In this document: in pieces, positions 5,301-5,637 of the stretch
Layout of the letters: each line of letters begins with the position of its first letter
How positions within the stretch are numbered: position 1 is the stretch's first letter
Source of the DNA: Deltaproteobacteria bacterium
Lineage (GTDB): Bacteria > Desulfobacterota > GWC2-55-46 > S146-73
DNA: 5,637 nucleotides
Assembly (NCBI GenBank): GCA_015492355.1
Contig: WGFF01000024.1
Coordinates: 1 to 5,637 of the forward strand
Reading direction: 5' to 3'
The notes under the pieces: model-generated
The model's database searches: none
Told to the model about the DNA's origin: nothing
What the model saw: only the letters and a program-made list of their open reading frames with translations
Position numbers and translations under genes: made by a program

Positions 5301-5637
5301 TTACTGAATAGTATCTATCATCTCCTTTATTACTATCCTGGTAAGTGTAGCAACCGATCGTATCCTTCCCATATCGAATACCACAACGTAGTCATCACCT
5401 GTCCTCTTTTTCTGCTGTGCCCATATAATCCTGCCGTTTCTTGAGTCTATCATCCTGGCTGATATGGATACCACAGGTACCGAAGACCCCTTTGACCAGC
5501 CGTCATCAAATTCCTCTACCGTTCCGATTATGACAGCATCCACGCCGAGGCGTCTGCTCAGTATCTTCAACCTGTTGAGCTCTATCTCGCCAAGGGTGTT
5601 TATACGTTCCTGCCGCATAAACTGGATTATGTTGCCA
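5301..5637 (-). CDS. CsgG/LpoB/GNA1162-like envelope protein (C-terminal part; start beyond right edge)
   Basis: The frame is open from the right edge (first full codon at 5636) to TAA 5303-5301: 111 residues. The ATG at 5618 is probably internal, because the frame continues upstream in the window (GNIIQF before it). Visible features are a helix with LGEIELNRLKILSRRLGVDAVIIGTV, then VPVVSISARMIDSRNGRIIWAQQ, then RTGDDYVVVFDMGRIRSVATL and a closing helix. The pattern of LGVDA(V)IIG.V, a beta strand with S.RM.D...GRI.W, and a terminal amphipathic helix resembles the fold shared by CsgG, LpoB and GNA1162-type lipoproteins, which bind envelope partners or form secretion pores. The N-terminus, where a lipobox would be, is outside the window, so the subfamily cannot be named. 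The stop is 1 nt from the foldase ATG, so the two are probably cotranscribed. Confidence 0.7.
   Translation of the reverse strand, partial: GNIIQFMRQERINTLGEIELNRLKILSRRLGVDAVIIGTVEEFDDGWSKGSSVPVVSISARMIDSRNGRIIWAQQKKRTGDDYVVVFDMGRIRSVATLTRIVIKEMIDTIQ

Overview
The window is a dense, single-direction gene block in which every supported gene lies on the minus strand, so transcription runs from position 5637 towards 1. Both ends are cut inside genes. In transcription order it holds: (1) the C-terminal part of a CsgG/LpoB/GNA1162-like envelope protein (5301 to the right edge); (2) a SurA/PrsA-like periplasmic foldase with a parvulin domain (3845-5299); (3) a 26-heme c-type cytochrome predicted to be a lipoprotein (1873-3831); (4) a 16-heme secreted c-type cytochrome (629-1861); and (5) the first 210 codons of a secreted NHL-repeat beta-propeller protein (1-632), which runs off the left edge. 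Junctions are a 1-nt gap, a 13-nt gap, an 11-nt gap and a 4-nt ATGA overlap, so this looks like one operon. There is no intergenic stretch long enough to hold a promoter or terminator, and no RNA gene, mobile element or CRISPR array was seen.

The organism is probably a Gram-negative anaerobe or facultative anaerobe with an extensive multiheme cytochrome complement. Proteins built from doubled CXXCH motifs (NPH/DPH after one heme of each pair) are common in Geobacter-like Desulfuromonadia, Deferribacteres, Thermodesulfobacteria and Nitrospirota. The frequent AGG/AGA arginine and ATA isoleucine codons fit the deeper-branching of these groups, but the sequence alone does not settle the lineage.

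The genes make sense together as an envelope or extracellular electron-transfer module. The foldase would help export and fold the apo-cytochromes, the two cytochromes carry up to 42 hemes between them, and the propeller protein is a likely binding partner or scaffold. The most interesting signal is inside the cytochromes. They are collinear paralogs whose first 14 heme sites fall at almost the same residue numbers, and the larger one has ten further hemes. Both contain a distinct three-heme PFE module at hemes 7-9, which recurs at the extreme C-terminus of the larger protein. The smaller one has a CX4CH site and a Met in place of a conserved His. The foldase lacks the two histidines typical of parvulin active sites.
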